DNA of 64,000 nucleotides from an uncultured Lachnospiraceae bacterium (GTDB taxonomy: Bacteria; Bacillota; Clostridia; Lachnospirales; Lachnospiraceae). Shown one piece after another: positions 63,153-64,000 of the stretch; positions within the stretch are counted from its first letter, which is position 1, and each line of letters opens with the position of its first letter. The position numbers were made by a program, and so were the translations under genes. The notes below the pieces were generated by a model. That model was not told the origin of the DNA, searched no databases, and was given only the letters and a program-made list of their open reading frames with translations. The stretch covers positions 63,851 through 127,850 of the forward strand of contig CADAOF010000001.1 of the NCBI GenBank assembly GCA_902789555.1, read 5' to 3'.

Positions 63153-64000
63153 TCAGGCTTTCTTTTCCTGAATGAACTGGATCACGGCGCCCACGCCGAC
63201 GATCTTGCGGAAGTCGCTCTTGCCCTGCGTATAGATCAGGGTAGGGGCCTGACGGATCTGATAGCGGGCAACCTGCTCAGCGTTTTCTTCGGCGAGAAGT
63301 TTGGTATAAGGGATGCCGGCAGCGTCAAGCAGTTCGCAGGCTTTCTTGCAGTTCGGGCAGGTACGGGTCGCGAAGAGAAGCAGATTTTCTTCGGTACCGG
63401 TATTGTCCTTTGCCGGTTCTTCGGTCTTCGCAGCTTCGGCAGTCTCAGCATCCTGTTTGTGGCTGTGGCGCAGCACGCTGCGGTTGATGTCGTAGAGACG
63501 GCGGTCCTTGAATTCCTGCACCTTGCCGTCGTTCCAGTTCTGGACCGGACGGTAGTAACCGGTAATACGGCTGTAGACCTCTGTCTTTTCGCCGCAGTGA
63601 GGGCAGACGTACTGTTCGCCGACGAGATAGCCGTGATTCTTGCAGATGGAATAGGTCGGGCTCATCGTGTAATACGGGAGCTTGAAGTTCTCGGCGATCT
63701 TGCGGACCAGGTTTGCAGCGGCTTTCCAGTCGGGAAGTTTTTCGCCGAGGAAGGCATGGAAAACGGTACCGGAAGTGTACAGCGTCTGCAGTTCATCCTG
63801 GATCTCCAGCGCGCTGAAGATGTCTTCGGTATAACCGACCGGCAGATGGCTGGAGTTGGTGTAGTACGGCGCACCGTTCATGTTGGCTGTGATGATGTCC
63901 GGGAACTGTTCCTTGTCGTGCTTTGCGAAGCGGTAGGTCGTGGATTCGGCCGGCGTTGCTTCGAGGTTGTACAGATCGCCGTATTCCTCCTGATAGTCAG
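63153..64000 (-). CDS. nrdD: Anaerobic ribonucleotide reductase, C-terminal part, fused to a redoxin domain
   Basis: The final ~282 residues of a class III ribonucleotide reductase whose start lies beyond the window. The NrdD end is recognised by NSSHLPVGYTEDIF, the zinc site CKNHGYLVGEQYVCPHCG (C-x2-H and C-x2-C), and the glycyl-radical loop YSRITGYYRPV. After a linker rich in Glu/Ala/Lys there is an extra ~78-residue thioredoxin/glutaredoxin-like domain with a CPNC active site (TRTCPNCKKACELLDAAG) and a cis-proline region APTLIY. Standard NrdD ends soon after the glycyl-radical loop. The fusion suggests reduction by a redoxin rather than by formate; a TrxB-like gene follows. Confidence 0.9.
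   Translation of the reverse strand, partial: DYQEEYGDLYNLEATPAESTTYRFAKHDKEQFPDIITANMNGAPYYTNSSHLPVGYTEDIFSALEIQDELQTLYTSGTVFHAFLGEKLPDWKAAANLVRKIAENFKLPYYTMSPTYSICKNHGYLVGEQYVCPHCGEKTEVYSRITGYYRPVQNWNDGKVQEFKDRRLYDINRSVLRHSHKQDAETAEAAKTEEPAKDNTGTEENLLLFATRTCPNCKKACELLDAAGIPYTKLLAEENAEQVARYQIRQAPTLIYTQGKSDFRKIVGVGAVIQFIQEKKA

Overview
The window looks like a chromosomal segment of an anaerobic, low-to-mid-GC Gram-positive of the Bacillota, most likely class Clostridia. Evidence for this: strong AGGAGG ribosome sites, many sigma-A-type promoters (TTGACA-like, 17 bp, TATAAT-like), LCP-type wall ligases and LicD-type chemistry with no lipopolysaccharide genes, the clostridial order miaB-mutS-mutL-miaA, an oxygen-sensitive ribonucleotide reductase (NrdD) and several ferredoxin-type proteins. 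No rRNA, tRNA, CRISPR array, phage or insertion sequence was found. Coding density is high, the genes look intact, and only the two edges carry truncated genes. The naming below species level is inference.

Layout. 1-9.5 kb: a fragment, a small stress-type membrane protein, a three-gene flavin/iron-sulfur redox operon, then on the minus strand a permease, a hydrolase and an SDR, followed by an LCP protein. 9.5-13.7 kb: HtrA protease behind an array of TCACAA repeats, a 56-residue ferredoxin, prmA, and a PAP2 phosphatase on the minus strand. 13.8-28.8 kb: a cell-surface glycopolymer region: LicD transferase, a winged-helix/LicC-like cytidylyltransferase coupled to a HisC-like PLP enzyme, mscL, a DegT aminotransferase, three GT2 glycosyltransferases, a Wzx-type flippase, a Wzy/ligase-type polymerase, glmS, galE and an AI-2E-type transporter. 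28.8-37 kb: an EFR1 flavodoxin-ferredoxin, a small membrane protein, and a complete oligopeptide ABC importer whose two ATPases are fused and whose first permease carries a DnaJ-like four-cysteine insertion.

37-52 kb is housekeeping: miaB, mutS, an M18 aminopeptidase, mutL, miaA, rplU-rpmA behind a structured leader, obg, tcdA, gltX and a UvrD-type helicase. 52-62 kb: a DUF1292 protein and ychF (minus strand), two tandem LCP proteins (the first interrupted by about 500 extra residues), folC, a MATE exporter and a polysaccharide deacetylase. 62-64 kb (minus strand): the end of an NrdD fused to a redoxin domain, followed by a thioredoxin-reductase-like flavoprotein.

How the parts fit: the surface-polymer genes make, aminate, polymerise and export a glycan and probably decorate it with a phospho-head group, and the LCP proteins would ligate such polymers to the wall. 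The most unusual items are the LCP protein with an internal PASTA-like/cysteine-rich insertion, the zinc-motif OppB, the half-site array at the winged-helix/LicC promoter, the TCACAA array before htrA, the three-gene redox operon, and the NrdD-redoxin/reductase pair. Functions are assigned by reading motifs in the translated sequence; no database search was run.
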